Assembly: GCA_039583875.1 (NCBI GenBank)
Contig: CM077153.1
Span: 116,370,568-116,434,567 of the forward strand
DNA length: 64,000 nt
Direction of reading: 5' to 3'
Source: Platanthera guangdongensis
Taxonomy: Eukaryota; Streptophyta; Magnoliopsida; Asparagales; Orchidaceae
Positions 1 to 11,297 of this stretch are shown piece by piece. Numbering within the stretch: the stretch's first letter is position 1; each line of letters starts with the position of its first letter. The notes under the pieces were generated by a model. That model ran no database searches and had not been told where the DNA came from. It saw nothing but the letters and a program-made list of their open reading frames with translations. Position numbers and translations under genes: made by a program.

Positions 1-1897
1 TTATAGATTAAATTCAATAAAACATTAACGTTACTACACTACAATCTTTTTACCGAACCAAAGGCCGATACAAAACAAACATGAGAACTATATATGTAGG
101 ATTGATTACTGTACAGCAACTTCGATCGGGGATTCCCAAGGCTATCGGAATCCGGTGAAGGCATGTAACCCCTCCTTGGAAAGCTATTTCCAAGGGCTAT
201 GACTCTCGTGTTTAGTCGAAAGCTCATATCTGGCCGCATCATGTCTGAAAACGGCCTCGAAGATTGTTGCGTGCAAAAAATAGATTTCTGGGCTCATCTT
301 AAAGCAGATCGAACGTCATCGGTTCGTCTTATTCCTCCAACCAAAGTTTCCAAATAACATCCAGAGTTTATCCTCCCTTATTCACCATCACATGGACACT
401 TCTCTTCACGAAACCAGTCCACAAACTTCATTTGAAATGAGGAGAGGTTGAAGACTTTAATTCCTAGGACACAAGTCCTAGCATGGCCTCTTCCTAGAAA
501 CCTTCGTCTCACAATTCAAGACTCTTTTGAGTTGATATCTCTCCTAGGAATAACTAGAGATCTAGAACCAAGGGAGAGGGTAGGAAGCTAACCTCATTTC
601 GGGCATTTCCACTGTCTCCAGCCATGGATCTTGTCACCCTTCTTGGCGGCGTCTTCTTCTCCTTGGTTGGTGTTCGTTCTTCATGGAAAAGAAGATCGGC
701 TCCAGCAATCTCTTCCTCTCCGACGGTTTCTTACAGCGACGGCTTGGCAAATGAGATAAAAAGAAAGAAGGCTAGGGTTTTCTCCCCTTTTTATAGTGAG
801 AAATTAGGGTAACTGCCTCTCCACGTGTCAGCCTGACATTGGACCGCCAAACATTGCTTTAAATGAGTCATTTAGAAAAGACGCGTCCCATTTAAGTCGA
901 TTTGGCGCAATTCCCAAAACATCTGGGAAATAGGGCCAAAAATTAGCCAAGGCAAAATTATGGCGTTCGGCGAATTCTGCTGTACTTTCGTCGGGCTCTG
1001 CTCGACGTTTCGTCGCGCTCTGCTCGACGATTTTCACTCTACTCGACGTTTCGTCGAGCTCTGCTCGATGATTTTCGACGAGCTCTAGTCACTACCCATG
1101 TCATGGGTAGTCTTAGATTGGGCACACATGGGTAGGGACACGCCCGTGTCACTACCCGTGTCCTTCTCTGGAAAAATCACAAAGAAGGCGCAAAATTTAC
1201 AAGAGTACCACATGGGTAGGGACACACCCGTGTCACTACCCGTGTCCTTCTCTCGGTTCGACGAAATTACCTCAGCTATGGCCGAAAACATTCTAAGTCA
1301 TATGGCATCGAGAGCGTTGAGTCCACTCAACGCTCTCCACGCCTCAACCCGGCCAGAATGAACTCTAAGTTGTATGGCGTTAAGTGCGGTGAGTCCACTC
1401 AATGCTCTCCACGCCTCAACCCGGCCAGAATGAACTAAGTTATATGGCGTCTAGAGCGTTGAGTCCACTGACTCAATGCTCTCAACGCCTTAACCACCAG
1501 AAGCTAAGTCATATGGCGTCGAGAGAGTTGAATCCACTCAACGCTCTCAACGCCTTAACCGCCAGAATATAAACTAAGTTAAATGGTGTCGAGTGCATTG
1601 AGTCCAGCCAACGCTCTCGACGCCTAACCCGCCAGGATTTCAAAGTCAAATGGCGTCGAGTGCGTTGAGTCCACTCAACGCTCTCGACGCCTATCCCGCC
1701 AAAATTTCTAAGTTAATTGGCATTGAGAGTGTTGAGTCCACTCAATGATCTCAACGCCTTAGCCCACAAAAAACTTTCTAAGTTAGATGGCATCGACTGC
1801 GTTGAGTACACTCAATGCACTACACGCCCCCGAACCTGAGTCAATCTTCTTGACTCAGAACACATGCGAGGGGTCTGGCACGAAATGGGACGTTACA
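1..1897 (-). repeat. E1 3' LTR, partial
   Basis: This is the part of the downstream LTR that lies inside the window. It aligns over its whole length with 8474-10469, with small indels and visibly more divergence than the E5 LTR pair, so E1 is an older insertion. A minus-strand TATA-like box CTATAAAAAG lies at 787-796, as in the other LTR. It also carries the CTCGACG-rich repeats (975-1085) and the dyad tandem array (1300-1840). No clear polypurine tract is visible in the bases just right of 1897. Confidence 0.9.
1300..1840. repeat. Tandem array of about 60-bp units, each with a 40-bp dyad (E1 left LTR)
   Basis: About eight degenerate units follow each other. Each contains GGCGTCGAG(A/T)GCGTTGAGT, two bases, then its near-perfect inverse, ending in an AAGTTATAT-like linker. 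The best unit (1652-1691) has 19-nt arms with one mismatch. The array is repeated at 9865-10400 in the other LTR. Its place upstream of the TATA-like box, in U3 of the minus-strand LTR, fits an enhancer or silencing target, but that role is inferred. Confidence 0.85.
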
Positions 1898-1997
1898 AAT
1901 CCTATAAACAAAATAAAAGATTTCGTCCACAAAATCAGGCTAAGTTTGTGGGGAGGGAAAAGCATGCAATGAAATAAAATATGTTTTAAAATTTACC

Positions 1998-2822
1998 TCA
2001 AGGAAACAACTCCGGGTAGTGCTTCCGCATCAAGTCCACTGTCTCCCAAGTAAATTCTTCTTTCCCATGATTTGACCATAGCACCTTTACCAAAGGAACA
2101 CTCTTGCGATGCAAACTCCTTTTCTCGGTGTCCACTATTCGCGCCGGCTCTAGTCGTACAGATCTATCGGTTGCTACTGCTCCATCAATGGTGGGGATAT
2201 GTTGATCGGGCCACAACAGCGCCTTCCGGAGTGACGACACATGGAATACGTCATAAAGGTTCTCCAGCTCTGGCGGTAACTCCAACCGATAGGCCAAAGG
2301 GCCAATCTTTTCCAATATGGTGTAAGAACCAACGTACCTTGGGTTGAGGTTCTTCACACCATGTACCTGTGACACTCCATTCATCGGTCGGATCTTCAGG
2401 AATACTTTGTCACCCACCTGAAATTCTACCATCTAGTGTTTTGCATTATAATATTTAGCCTGCCGACTTTGAGCCTCAAGCATGTAGTCCCATATTAGTC
2501 TAACAGCCGCATCAGTATCATAAATGTACTCAATTCCTAAGACTTTCGGGTCTTCATCTTGAACCCATGACAAGGGGGTTCTACACCTTCTTCCATAAAG
2601 GGCTTCATGGGGTGTCATCCCGATACTGGCATGGTGACTATTATTATAGGAGAATTCCACCAGGGGTAAGAGCCTTTCCCACGGCTCTCCTCTATCTAAC
2701 ACACACATTCTTAATAGATCTTCCAAAGTTCTGATGGTCCTCTCAGACTGCTCGTCCATCTGAGGATGAAATGTTGTGCTAAATGTAGGTATGAGCCCAA
2801 ATATGCCTGTACCGCCTTCCAT
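1998..2822 (-). pseudogene. E1 integrase, end of core and C-terminal chromodomain-like tail
   Basis: Two minus-strand frames (2822-2433 and 2432-1998) are in the same phase and are separated by one TAG codon. The first holds the end of the integrase catalytic core: FHPQMDEQSERT with the catalytic Glu, then the conserved NNSHHASIGMTPHEALYGRRC stretch. The second carries the VGDKVFLK DNA-binding barrel, the DVFHVSSLRKA motif typical of plant gypsy integrases, and a tail with VKVLWSNHGKEEFTWE that resembles a chromodomain. The tail would tether integration to chromatin in chromoviruses. The upstream half of the core is in another frame. Confidence 0.85.
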
Positions 2823-4212
2823 TCTTTATAGGTAAACCCACCATCCCAGTTAAAAACAATTGTCTTTGGCACGCCATGGTACCGTACAAACTGCTCCACA
2901 AAGAGGCGAACCAAAACATCCACATGAGCTTCTTTCTTAATAGGAATAAACCTGGCTACCTTGGCCAGGCGGTCGACGATTACCCAAACTGAATCATTCC
3001 CTGAGTGTGAGTGAGGCAATCCGTGGATGAAGTCCATCGAGACATCCTCGAACTTCCACTCGTGGATGGGCAATGACTGTAATAATCCACCGGGCTCTTG
3101 CATTCTGCCTTCACCCTTTGACAGGCCTCGCAGTGCGTAACAAAATATTTGACGTCCCTCTTCATTCTCGGCCAACACATGATCTTCCACAAGTCAGCGT
3201 ACATCTTGGCAATCCCAGCATGCACTGAATACTGAGAGGAATGTGCCTCTCTCAAGATATTATCCGGAATTTTACCACCTTTGGGAATGTAAAGCCGGCC
3301 ACGGAGATGAATGAGGCCGTCTTTTAGGGAATACTCGTCAGTAGTCCCATCTTCAATTGACTTAAGCACTAGGGCCAGAGCAGCATCCTTTCCTTGCTCT
3401 GCCCGGATTCGGTCCCGGATATCACAGACTATGCTCATGGCGGTCAAGTACTCCATATACCCTTCCGAATGGTCTTTATATACCAGGGTAATCTCCATTT
3501 CTTTTAGCATCCGAGCTAATTTCATACTCATCAATCGGGACTCAAGGCTTGATTCCGGTACGTTTCTGCTCAAAGCATCAGCTATGAAATTTGTTTTTTC
3601 AGTATGGTAGTTCAAAGTAAATTCATAATCACATAAAAATTCTAACCACCGCCGTAGTCGCAAATTCAATTCCTTCTGAGTATGAACTACTTTAAATTCT
3701 TGTGGTCCGAAAAGATTTTGTAGTGGACGCCGTATAGATAGTGTCTCCAAACCTAAGGCGAACACCACTGCTCCCAATTCTAAATCATGTACTGGATAGT
3801 TGACTTCATGATTCTTCAGCTGTCTTGAAGCATATGCAATCGCATTCCCATGTTGCATCAATACCGCTCTCATCACTTGATACGACGCGTTAGTATAAAC
3901 TTGAAATCCTACCTTCCCAGATGGAAGGGCTAGGATGGGTGCAGTAAGTTTGTCCTTCAGTTCTTGGAACGCAGCTTCACACTGGGGTGTCCACTCATAT
4001 GACACAACTTTCTTTGTCAAAGTAGTAAGAGGAAGGGCAATCTTTGAGAATCCTTTTACAAACTTGCGATAATACCCAGCAAGTCCAAGGAAACTCTGTA
4101 CATTGGCCGCTGACTTCAAGGGCGACCATTCTTTCATGGCATACACTTTGGCTGGATCCACAGCTAGTACAGCCCCACTGATCACATGGCCCAAGAAGGC
4201 AACTTCTTGGAG
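2823..4212 (-). pseudogene. E1 RT thumb, RNase H and integrase N-terminal/core
   Basis: A 404-codon minus-strand frame (4194-2980) starts in the RT thumb ([28 protein letters not shown]). It continues through RNase H (YTNASYQVMRAVL, where the first catalytic Asp of the usual YSDAS is Asn; VHDLELGAVVFAL; ADALSR) into the integrase HHCC finger (H...H...CEACQ). Near 3110 the sense shifts to the frame of 3190-2711, which holds the core (MDFIHGLPHS). The segment usually reading SDRD reads FNWD, so the second catalytic Asp is Asn. A further shift near 2820 leads to the next piece. RNase H and integrase both look inactivated. Confidence 0.85.
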
Positions 4213-4790
4213 CTAGAATCTGCACTTGTTGAACTTGGCAAACAAGGCATGCTCTTTTAGCTTCTTCAGCACCAAGGTCAGATGTTTGACATGCTCCTTC
4301 TCTGTCTTCGAGTAGACCAAAATGTCATCGATGAAGACGATGATGAAGATGTCTAGATAAGTCTCAAACACTTTGTTCATCAAGCTCATGAAAGCTGAAG
4401 GGGCATTTGTGAGCCCAAACGGCATCACGGTGAACTTGTACAAGCCGTACCTTGAGCTAAAAGCTGTTTTTGAATGCCCTCCTCTTGTATCCTCAACTGA
4501 TAATACCCCGAGTGCAAATCAAACTTGTAAACCCAATGCTCTCCTACCAATTGATCGAACAACTCGTCAATATGGGGTAGCGGATAGGTGTTCCGCACCG
4601 TCAGTCGGTTGAGCTCCTGATAGTCTATTAATAATCATAAGGTTCCATCCTTCTTCTTAACGAACAGAATAGGGGATCCCCAAGGTGATGAGCTGGGGCG
4701 AACAAATCCTGATTCCACAAGTTCTTGCAACTGAACTCTAAACTCTGCGAGTTCCTTCAGGGCCATAATAAGGGGTCCTAGAGACGGGCT
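4213..4790 (-). pseudogene. E1 reverse transcriptase, fingers and palm
   Basis: The minus strand reads RT fingers motifs ([21 protein letters not shown]) followed by a TGA or TAA-disrupted IDYQELN region and YYQLRI. It then enters an open stretch (4443-4213) with [15 protein letters not shown] and the catalytic box FIDDIL. At least two stops and one frame change separate these motifs, so no intact enzyme can be made. The order relative to protease (right) and RNase H (left) is normal for Ty3/gypsy pol. Confidence 0.85.
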
Positions 4791-5388
4791 AGGCACCTGG
4801 TACTAGCTTAATTTGAAAATCCACCTCTCTATATGGGGGTAGTCCTGACAATTTCTCAGGAAATACATCGGGAAAATCCCGCACCACTCGCACATCGTTC
4901 ATATCTATTATCCTCTCTTTCAATTCTAAACATATCATGTAAACTTCATCCCCTCTCATGTGGGCTTTCAAGGCCTAAATTGTAGATAATAACAAGCGTG
5001 GTGTGAATCTTATACCTTGGAAAATGACTTCGATGTCTCCATGTCTTAAGTAAATCCACTTATCCGCGCAGTCAATTCTTGCATAATGCCAATTCAACCA
5101 TGTCATCCCCAGAATGAGGTCGAATTTTGGCATCCTCAAAACTATGGCAGGGGTATCAAAGGTCTTTCCACCAAGGAGTATCTCCAAGCCGCACTTAGCG
5201 GTTGTGGTCATTTCTGAGCGATCTGGGAGGCGTACTCTCCGAGCAATACCAGTGAAGTATTGAACTCCTTCTAGGTCTTTAACAAAGTCTGCCGACACAA
5301 ACGAGTGTGATGCACTGATATCGAATAGCGTATAGGCCGGTTTCCCACCAACCATTACGATGCCTAAGTAGCAATAACAAAGACTCAA
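4789..5388 (-). pseudogene. E1 aspartic protease and linker to RT
   Basis: The frame 5388-4975 reads as a retropepsin-like domain: FDISASHSFVSADFV, then FDLILGMTWLNWHYARIDC. In related elements the first motif is DTGASHSF, as seen in E4, so the catalytic D-T/S-G triad here is D-I-S and probably inactive. A stop separates it from 4971-4789, which holds the linker VVRDFPDVFPEKLSGLPP that precedes RT in plant gypsy polyproteins. Confidence 0.85.
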
Positions 5389-5580
5389 AGCTAGACCTCT
5401 AGTACATCTTAAGAAACATAAGGTGAATACTGGAAATGTGTTAATTAACTATAACATAGCTGCAATCACCTCTTGAGGGTTCCACTCCTGCACCATGTCC
5501 AGCGCGAACACCTGATTTCGAGCAGGTCCGGGGTTTCCTCCTCGTGGTCCTCATCCTCGACCACACATATATCCTCGTCC

Positions 5581-6619
5581 TCATGGAGGTGTCGAAGGGA
5601 GAGCAGGAGGAGCATTCTCAACTAGCTGTGGGTTGTTACGTTGGATGTGGCCTGATTGGTTGCATTGGAAGCACACTCGCTCATACTGCCCCATGGGTTG
5701 TTGGATCTGTTGAAGCTGTGGAGGTGGAGGCAATGCTGGTGGCTGTGGAACTGAGCGCTCCATTCTAAAATTTCGGTGGAAACGCCTGCCACCTCTTTGG
5801 TATCCTCTTCCACCCATGTTGTCATTCCTCCTTCTATTACTAGGGCCAGCCTCCATCACACCCTCAGCGGGTCTCTTACCACTTCCCAAGTGGTCTGCCT
5901 CAGCCTCTTTGTCATGTCAATTATTTCTGCTAAGCTGGAGTCTGCTATAAACAAAAGGTCTTACCTCAGGGGGCTCACAAGCCTTTGTAGAACCATTTGA
6001 CATACCCTCTGTCGTCCAACTCATAAGAGTCAGCAAATCTAGCCAAATGCTGAAACTCCCGCTGGTACTCTGTCACTGACTTGGATCCTTGCTTCAGCTG
6101 CAGGAACCTTTCTTCAAGTTCATCTCGAGCAGTCGAAGGGATAAAGTGCTCTAAGAAAGCTTCAGAAAACTCGCTCCAACTAATATCCGTGTAGACTCTT
6201 CCTTGGAAGGTGGATCCCATGAGAGACTTCCACCACCTTTTTGTGTGTATCTCCAGAAGTATCACTACCAGGGTCACAACCATATTGTTTGGACATCTAA
6301 TTCCCGCCAACAGTTCTTGCATGGTGTCGAGTCATTCCTCCGTACACACTGTCGACTCTGTCCCAAGGTAGGTAGGAGGGGGGAGAGCTCGGAAGGTGCT
6401 CAACCAATTAGAGCCCAGTGCTTATTGTTGTACATGGGCTTGTTGGGACCTAAAGGCATCCAAGATAGCTGTGAGTGTCTGTCATAGCTCTGATTGCTGA
6501 AACTGTGTGGGTACGGACGAGGTGGGAGTGCCCCCCACTGGCTCAACATGCACTGGGATATACACGTAAGGTACAAACCTAAGGTCAGGTTGGCTAATCT
6601 TAAGGTCAAAGTTGGACAT
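5581..6619 (-). pseudogene. E1 gag
   Basis: A likely start ATG is at 6619 on the minus strand (MSNFDLKIS), followed by a proline-rich N-terminal region with three in-frame stops between about 6500 and 6325. The Retrotrans_gag domain is clear at 6322-5975 (WWKSLMGSTFQGRVYTDISWSEF then a FLQLKQGSKSVTEY segment). After a degenerate stretch, 5889-5581 carries a zinc-knuckle-like CFQCNQSGHIQRNN in which the last Cys of CX2CX4HX4C is Asn. Gag would package the RNA; this copy is broken. Confidence 0.85.
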
Positions 6620-6742
6620 ACTTAGTGTGAAATACATATGGACACACCAATGCTTCCGCTAAGTCAGTTTGTCTCCAAACTGACTAATCAAACGGGGGTG
6701 GCACCATTGTTGATTGACTTCTTTAGTTCAGGATCGTAGCAG

Positions 6743-6752
6743 TCTGATACCA
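6743..6752 (-). other. E1 primer binding site (initiator Met tRNA)
   Basis: The plus strand reads TCTGATACCA, so the minus strand reads TGGTATCAGA followed by C. This complements the 3' end of plant initiator Met tRNA. It lies two bases from the LTR end, which fixes the LTR boundary at 6755. Confidence 0.85.
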
Positions 6753-9260
6753 TTTGTAAGACCCCCCTTCTGGAATACAAAACACGGCACGAGGGGAGTC
6801 TTATGCCCAGAACAGCTGCCTTGCGGTAGCATTAGCACTCGGGCTAACTTGTACTACAAGACGCCTATTCTGTCGGCTATAATCAATATCAAACATTGTC
6901 AACCTAACCAAGATAATATAATAGAAGTCAAATCCACACATAAGTAAATAGTCCAAAAGTACATCAAATAAAAGAAGCATCAACAAGATTCTATAATATC
7001 AGAGTACGAGTAAAACTTGCCCAAATAGGCTACATCATGAGTCTCTCAAAACTCACATCAGTCACTGACAGTAGCGACAACACCGTCCATTCAGGCCCTG
7101 TCGTCCTGGCCTGGCTGTCCTGCTGCATAACCTGCTGCTGCTCTGTCTGCGGGGTTTCCTCCTAAAAAAGAAGTCATAGTAACCGTTAGTCATAAAGACT
7201 AGGTGGCTTCACATCCGCTCCCCTGGAGACTCCTCGGTATCGGGCAGAGAAAAGAACAAGGGTACAATATATATAAATAAAATAGTAGTACAAATAGGTG
7301 GTATAGAGTGAGTAATATCAAGTATGTCAGCAGTATAATAAATGATTAAAGCTACAACAAAACGTAACTCAACTTATATGAATGCTCACACAAACATATA
7401 AGATGAGCATCGGCTCAGTAGTGAAGTAACTCATCATATAAGAGTGCTCATACAAACTTATACGATGAGGATCTTGTGTATGTAATGAAATGCAATGCCA
7501 TGAATATAATGCAATGACTCACCCATGATCACGCACAAGCAACTGCTATGTCGACACAGACTTGAAGTTCTCACTTTTCGAGCAGGTAGTTAACCTCTCA
7601 GGCGTCAACCGTCGTGGCCAGACGGTGACAGTGGAGCGGGCTTATCCAATACTAGGCAGGCATCCACACTACCAAGCCTAGGCTTCTATACGCCTCAATG
7701 CTAAGAACACAACAACGGAGCTCACATACATATTGCGGCTCAGCAGTAGTCTCGGTAGATGTGCACCGAGAACCAAGCCCTGAACTGGCCTATGTTGTGA
7801 CCTAGAGGGAGCCTCGGAAAAAGCACGAGGATCAAGCCCAGCCGTCCACTTGGCACGGAAGGAGCCTCGGGAATGAAGACCGAGGACCAAGCCCAACCAC
7901 CAAAAGTTTATCTGTCAACTCCAGTCGGTGTGACGACTAGCGTGCCCGTAGACCTGCCACAATATCCTTAACCCAGGATTATGACACCACGTGCCAACTC
8001 TCACCACATGAATTTCACATACAGGGCTCCACATTGAGTCCCCTTTCCATTATTCACATTTCGTGCTCAACAACATGCAAGAGCTCCACACCGAGTCTCT
8101 TACCAATATATAATTCCAATGCGGCAACACACATGCACTTTCTACCCTTCCACATGTTCGTGCATCCAAGCACACCAAGGGTTCAGCATCAACTTACTGG
8201 TACTCCACACATATTCAACAACCATTTGGCTATCATAATTACTAGAAGTTATGTACAACAAGCTTTAAGTCAACCTCATAATTATTCAGTGTATTACCAT
8301 TATCAAGTACAACCCGATCGATTCACATATTTAAATCATTCCTACAATCCCAACTCGTCAATCCATTTGTTCACTAACCTCCACCAAATCGCCTCGATCA
8401 AGTACACTTTACTACATCATTTGTTCATTAGGTATCTTTCCTACAAATGTCATTAACATATTTTATCGCAATTACTTATAGATTAAATTCAACAAAACAT
8501 TAACGTTACTACACTACAATCTTTCTACCAAACCCAAGGCCGATACACAACAAACATGAGAACTATATATGCAGGATTGATTACTGTACATCAACTTCGA
8601 TCGGGGATTCCCAAGGCTACCGGAATTTGGTGAAGGCGTGTAACCCCTCCTTGGAAAACTATTTCCAAGGGCTATGACTCTCGCGTTTAGTCGAAAGCCC
8701 AGATCTGGCCGCATCATGTGTGAAAATGGCCTTGAAGGTTGTTGCGCGCAGAAAATAGATTTCTACGCACATCTTAAAGTAGATCGAACGTCATCGGTTC
8801 GTCTTCTTCCCCCAACCAAAGTTTCCAAATAACATCTAGAGTTTATCCTCCCTTATTCACCCTCACATGGCCACTTCTCTTCACAAAATCAGTCCACAAA
8901 CTTCATTTTAAGTGAGGAGAGGTTGAAGACTCTAATTCGTAGGACACAAGTCTTAGCATGGCCTCTTCCTAGAAACCTTCTTCTCACAAATCAAGAGTCT
9001 TTTGAGTCGATATCTCTCCTAGGAATAACTAGAGATCTAGATTCAAGGGAGATAGTATGAAGCTCACCTCATTTCTGGCGTTTCCACCATTTCCAGCCAT
9101 GGATCTTGTCATCCTTCTTGGCGACATCTTCTTCTCCTTGGTTGGTGTTCGTTCTTCACGGAAAAGAAGATCGGCTCCAACAATCTCTTCCTCTCCGACG
9201 GTTTCTTACAGCGACGGCTTTGAAAATGAGATAAAAGAAAGAAGGCTAGGGTTTTCTCCC

Positions 9261-9270
9261 CTTTTTATAG
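9261..9270 (-). promoter_or_regulatory. Probable E1 LTR TATA box
   Basis: The minus strand reads CTATAAAAAG, conserved at 787-796 in the other LTR. It lies downstream, in transcription sense, of the dyad array. No transcription start can be read from sequence alone. Confidence 0.5.
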
Positions 9271-9439
9271 TGAAAAATTAGGGTAACTGCCTCGCCACAT
9301 GTCGGCCTGGCATTGGACCGCCAAACATTGCTTGAAATAAGTGATTTTGAAAAAACGCAGCCCATTTAAGTCGATATGGCGCAATTCCCGAAAAATCCGG
9401 GAAACGGGGCCGAAAATTAGCTAAGGAAGAATTATGGCG

Positions 9440-9660
9440 TTCGACAAATTCTGCTCGACTCTCGTCGGGCTCTGCTCGACGTTTCGTCGGGCTCTGCTCG
9501 ACATTTTGTCGGGCTTTGCTCGACGATTTTCGTCGGGCTCTGCTCGACGTTTCATCAGGCTCTGCTCAACATTTCGTCGGGCTCTGCTCGATGATTTTCG
9601 TCGAGCTCTGCTCGATGATTTTCGTCGAGCTCTGCTCGACAATTTTCGTCGAGCTCTGAT
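9440..9660. repeat. CTGCTCGACG/TCGTCGGGCT short tandem repeat in E1 LTR
   Basis: About ten degenerate copies of a word close to CGTCGGGCTCTGCTCGACG, spaced about 20 to 30 bp. A shorter version lies at 975-1085 in the left LTR, so the array has changed copy number between the two LTRs. The ORFs read through it are repeat translations, not genes. Confidence 0.8.
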
Positions 9661-9864
9661 CACTACCCATGTCACGGGTAGTCTTGGATTGAGCACACGC
9701 GGGTAGGGACACGCCTGTGTCACTACCCGTGTCCTTCTTTGGAAAAATCACAAAGAAGGCGCAAAATTTACAAGAGTACCACAAGGGTAGGGACACGCCC
9801 GTGTCACTACCCGTGTCCTTCTCTGGGTTCGATGAAATTACCTCAGCTATGGCCGAAAACATTC

Positions 9865-10400
9865 TAAGTCATATGCCGTCGAGTGCGTTGAGTCCACTCA
9901 ACGCTCTCGATGCCTCAACTTGGCCAGAATGAACTCTAAGTTATATGTCATTGAGAGCGTTGAGTCCACTCAACGCTCTCCACGCCTCAACACGGCCAGA
10001 ATGAACTAAGTTATATGGCATCGAGAGCGTAGTCCACTCAACGCACTCAATGCCTTTATCACCAGAAGCTAAGTTATATGATGTCGAGAGCGTTGAATCC
10101 ACTCAACACTCTCAACTCCTTGACCGCCAGAACATAAACTAAGTTAAATGACGTCGAGTGTGTTGAGTCCACTCAACGCTCTCGATGCCTAACCTGCCAG
10201 GATTTCAAAGTCAAATGGCGTCGAGTGCGTTGAGTCCACTCAACGCTATCGATGCCTATCCCGCCAAAATTTCTAAGTTAATTGGCGTCGAGAACATTGA
10301 GTCCACTCAACGGACTCAACGCTCTCAATGCCTTAGCCCACCAGAAACTTCATAGTTAGATGGTGCCGACTGTGTTGAGTTCACTCAACTCACTCGACGC
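9865..10400. repeat. Dyad tandem array, second copy (E1 right LTR)
   Basis: Same array as 1300-1840: about eight units of roughly 60 bp, each centred on GTTGAGTCCACTCAAC. Several units have drifted so that the arms no longer match fully. Confidence 0.85.
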
Positions 10401-10469
10401 CCCCAACCTGAGTCAATCTTCTTGACTCAGAACATGTGCGAGGGGTCTGGCACGAAATGCGACGTTACA

Positions 10470-11297
10470 CATGAGACTAGAGCATTGAAGAGTCAAGCTT
10501 CGCATGCTTGTTATACTTCTAGAAAGAAAGGACATCTTGCCCGAGAGTGTTGGGGTGTTGGCCAGAAGCCAAAGAAGGGTAAGGCTAGAGCAAGTGCACA
10601 TACTTGCTACTTTTGCGGCAAAGAGGGACATATAGCCCGAGACTGCCGAAGTGGCCCTTAGATGACACCAAACAAAAAGGGAATGTTGAATGTATGTACA
10701 TAAATAACTGTAATTATGAACCGTACAGTTCCTAGTAAGTAACGATGTATGCAATACTTGTTTTGCATATATAACCATGTTGTGATGAATGATGAAGAAG
10801 TCGTTTGATTAAGGATGAATATATGTCCTGTGTGTTTATCTTCGTATCACAGATAAGAGTGGAATGACATGGTCGTAGTTCTAAGAGTGCATCTGGGATA
10901 AAAGTTTTTGAACGGTAGTCGTGAACATGAATAGAAAGTTGATGTTATAGTGTTGTGGTGAAGTCATGTCGTTTAATTGGGAGCATTAGTGCTACCGATG
11001 TCGGAGTTTGATGAAATTTTGGGTATGGGGTAGCTAGCGAAGCAGTGTACCGGTATACATTATAACTCTAATGTGATCACACTGGGATTGAACACTGAAC
11101 GAGATACTAAGTTCGCTGATATGTGAGGATTGAGCAAGGCATTGATGTCTGCTATCCAAATGGTCAAGGCAGTTCAGAAAGGCACGGAGTTGTTCTTCAT
11201 GCTGTTGAAAGTTGTTGAGTCGAAGCCCAGTGTGAGTAATGTTCCTATTGTATCGGTGTATGCTAATGTGTTTCCCAAAACTAACGACCAAACATAG
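10470..11297 (+). pseudogene. E2: gypsy gag end and protease remnant, host of E1
   Basis: Directly right of the E1 LTR, the plus strand reads two zinc knuckles (CYTSRKKGHLAREC, with one Cys lost, and CYFCGKEGHIARDC, intact) ending at a TAG near 10661. Then a protease C-terminal part appears: LPMSEFDEILGMG near 11000, and MSAIQMVKAVQKGTELFF (11148-11296), closely matching the same region of E4 and E6. The DTG part of the protease is not recognisable, and stops are frequent. The E1 insertion removed or separated the upstream gag. The remnant may extend a little into RT near 11380-11450, but the match is too weak to call. Confidence 0.75.

Larger units (their letters stand above)
1..10469 (-). 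mobile_element. E1: Ty3/gypsy chromovirus-like LTR retrotransposon, left LTR cut by window edge
   Basis: Read on the minus strand the order is 5' LTR (10469-6755), primer binding site, gag, protease, RT, RNase H, integrase, then the 3' LTR (1897 to before base 1). Bases 1-1897 match 8474-10469, including the shared end GACGTTACA, which is the complement of the LTR start TGTAACGTC. The LTR ends are TGTAA...TTACA. The integrase tail with a chromodomain-like end suggests the Tekay/Del group. The right flank is E2 gypsy sequence; the left flank is outside the window, so the target duplication cannot be checked. The coding region has many stops and frameshifts, so this copy is not autonomous. Confidence 0.9.
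6755..10469 (-). repeat. E1 5' LTR, complete, about 3.7 kb
   Basis: Bounded by TGTAAG at 6755 next to the primer binding site and by GACGTTACA at 10469. The 8474-10469 part matches window bases 1-1897; 6755-8473 has no partner here because the other LTR is cut. No coding region stands out. Around 7680-7900 there are short imperfect repeats built on GGAGCCTCGG...GACCAAGCCC. The U3 side holds the CTCGACG and dyad arrays, and a TATA-like box lies at 9261-9270 on the minus strand. Confidence 0.88.

Noticed and set aside
1098..1361. Small ORFs with the VSLPVSFS repeat
   Set aside because: They read through GACACGCCCGTGTCACTACCC repeats of the E1 LTR and recur at 9717; not genes.
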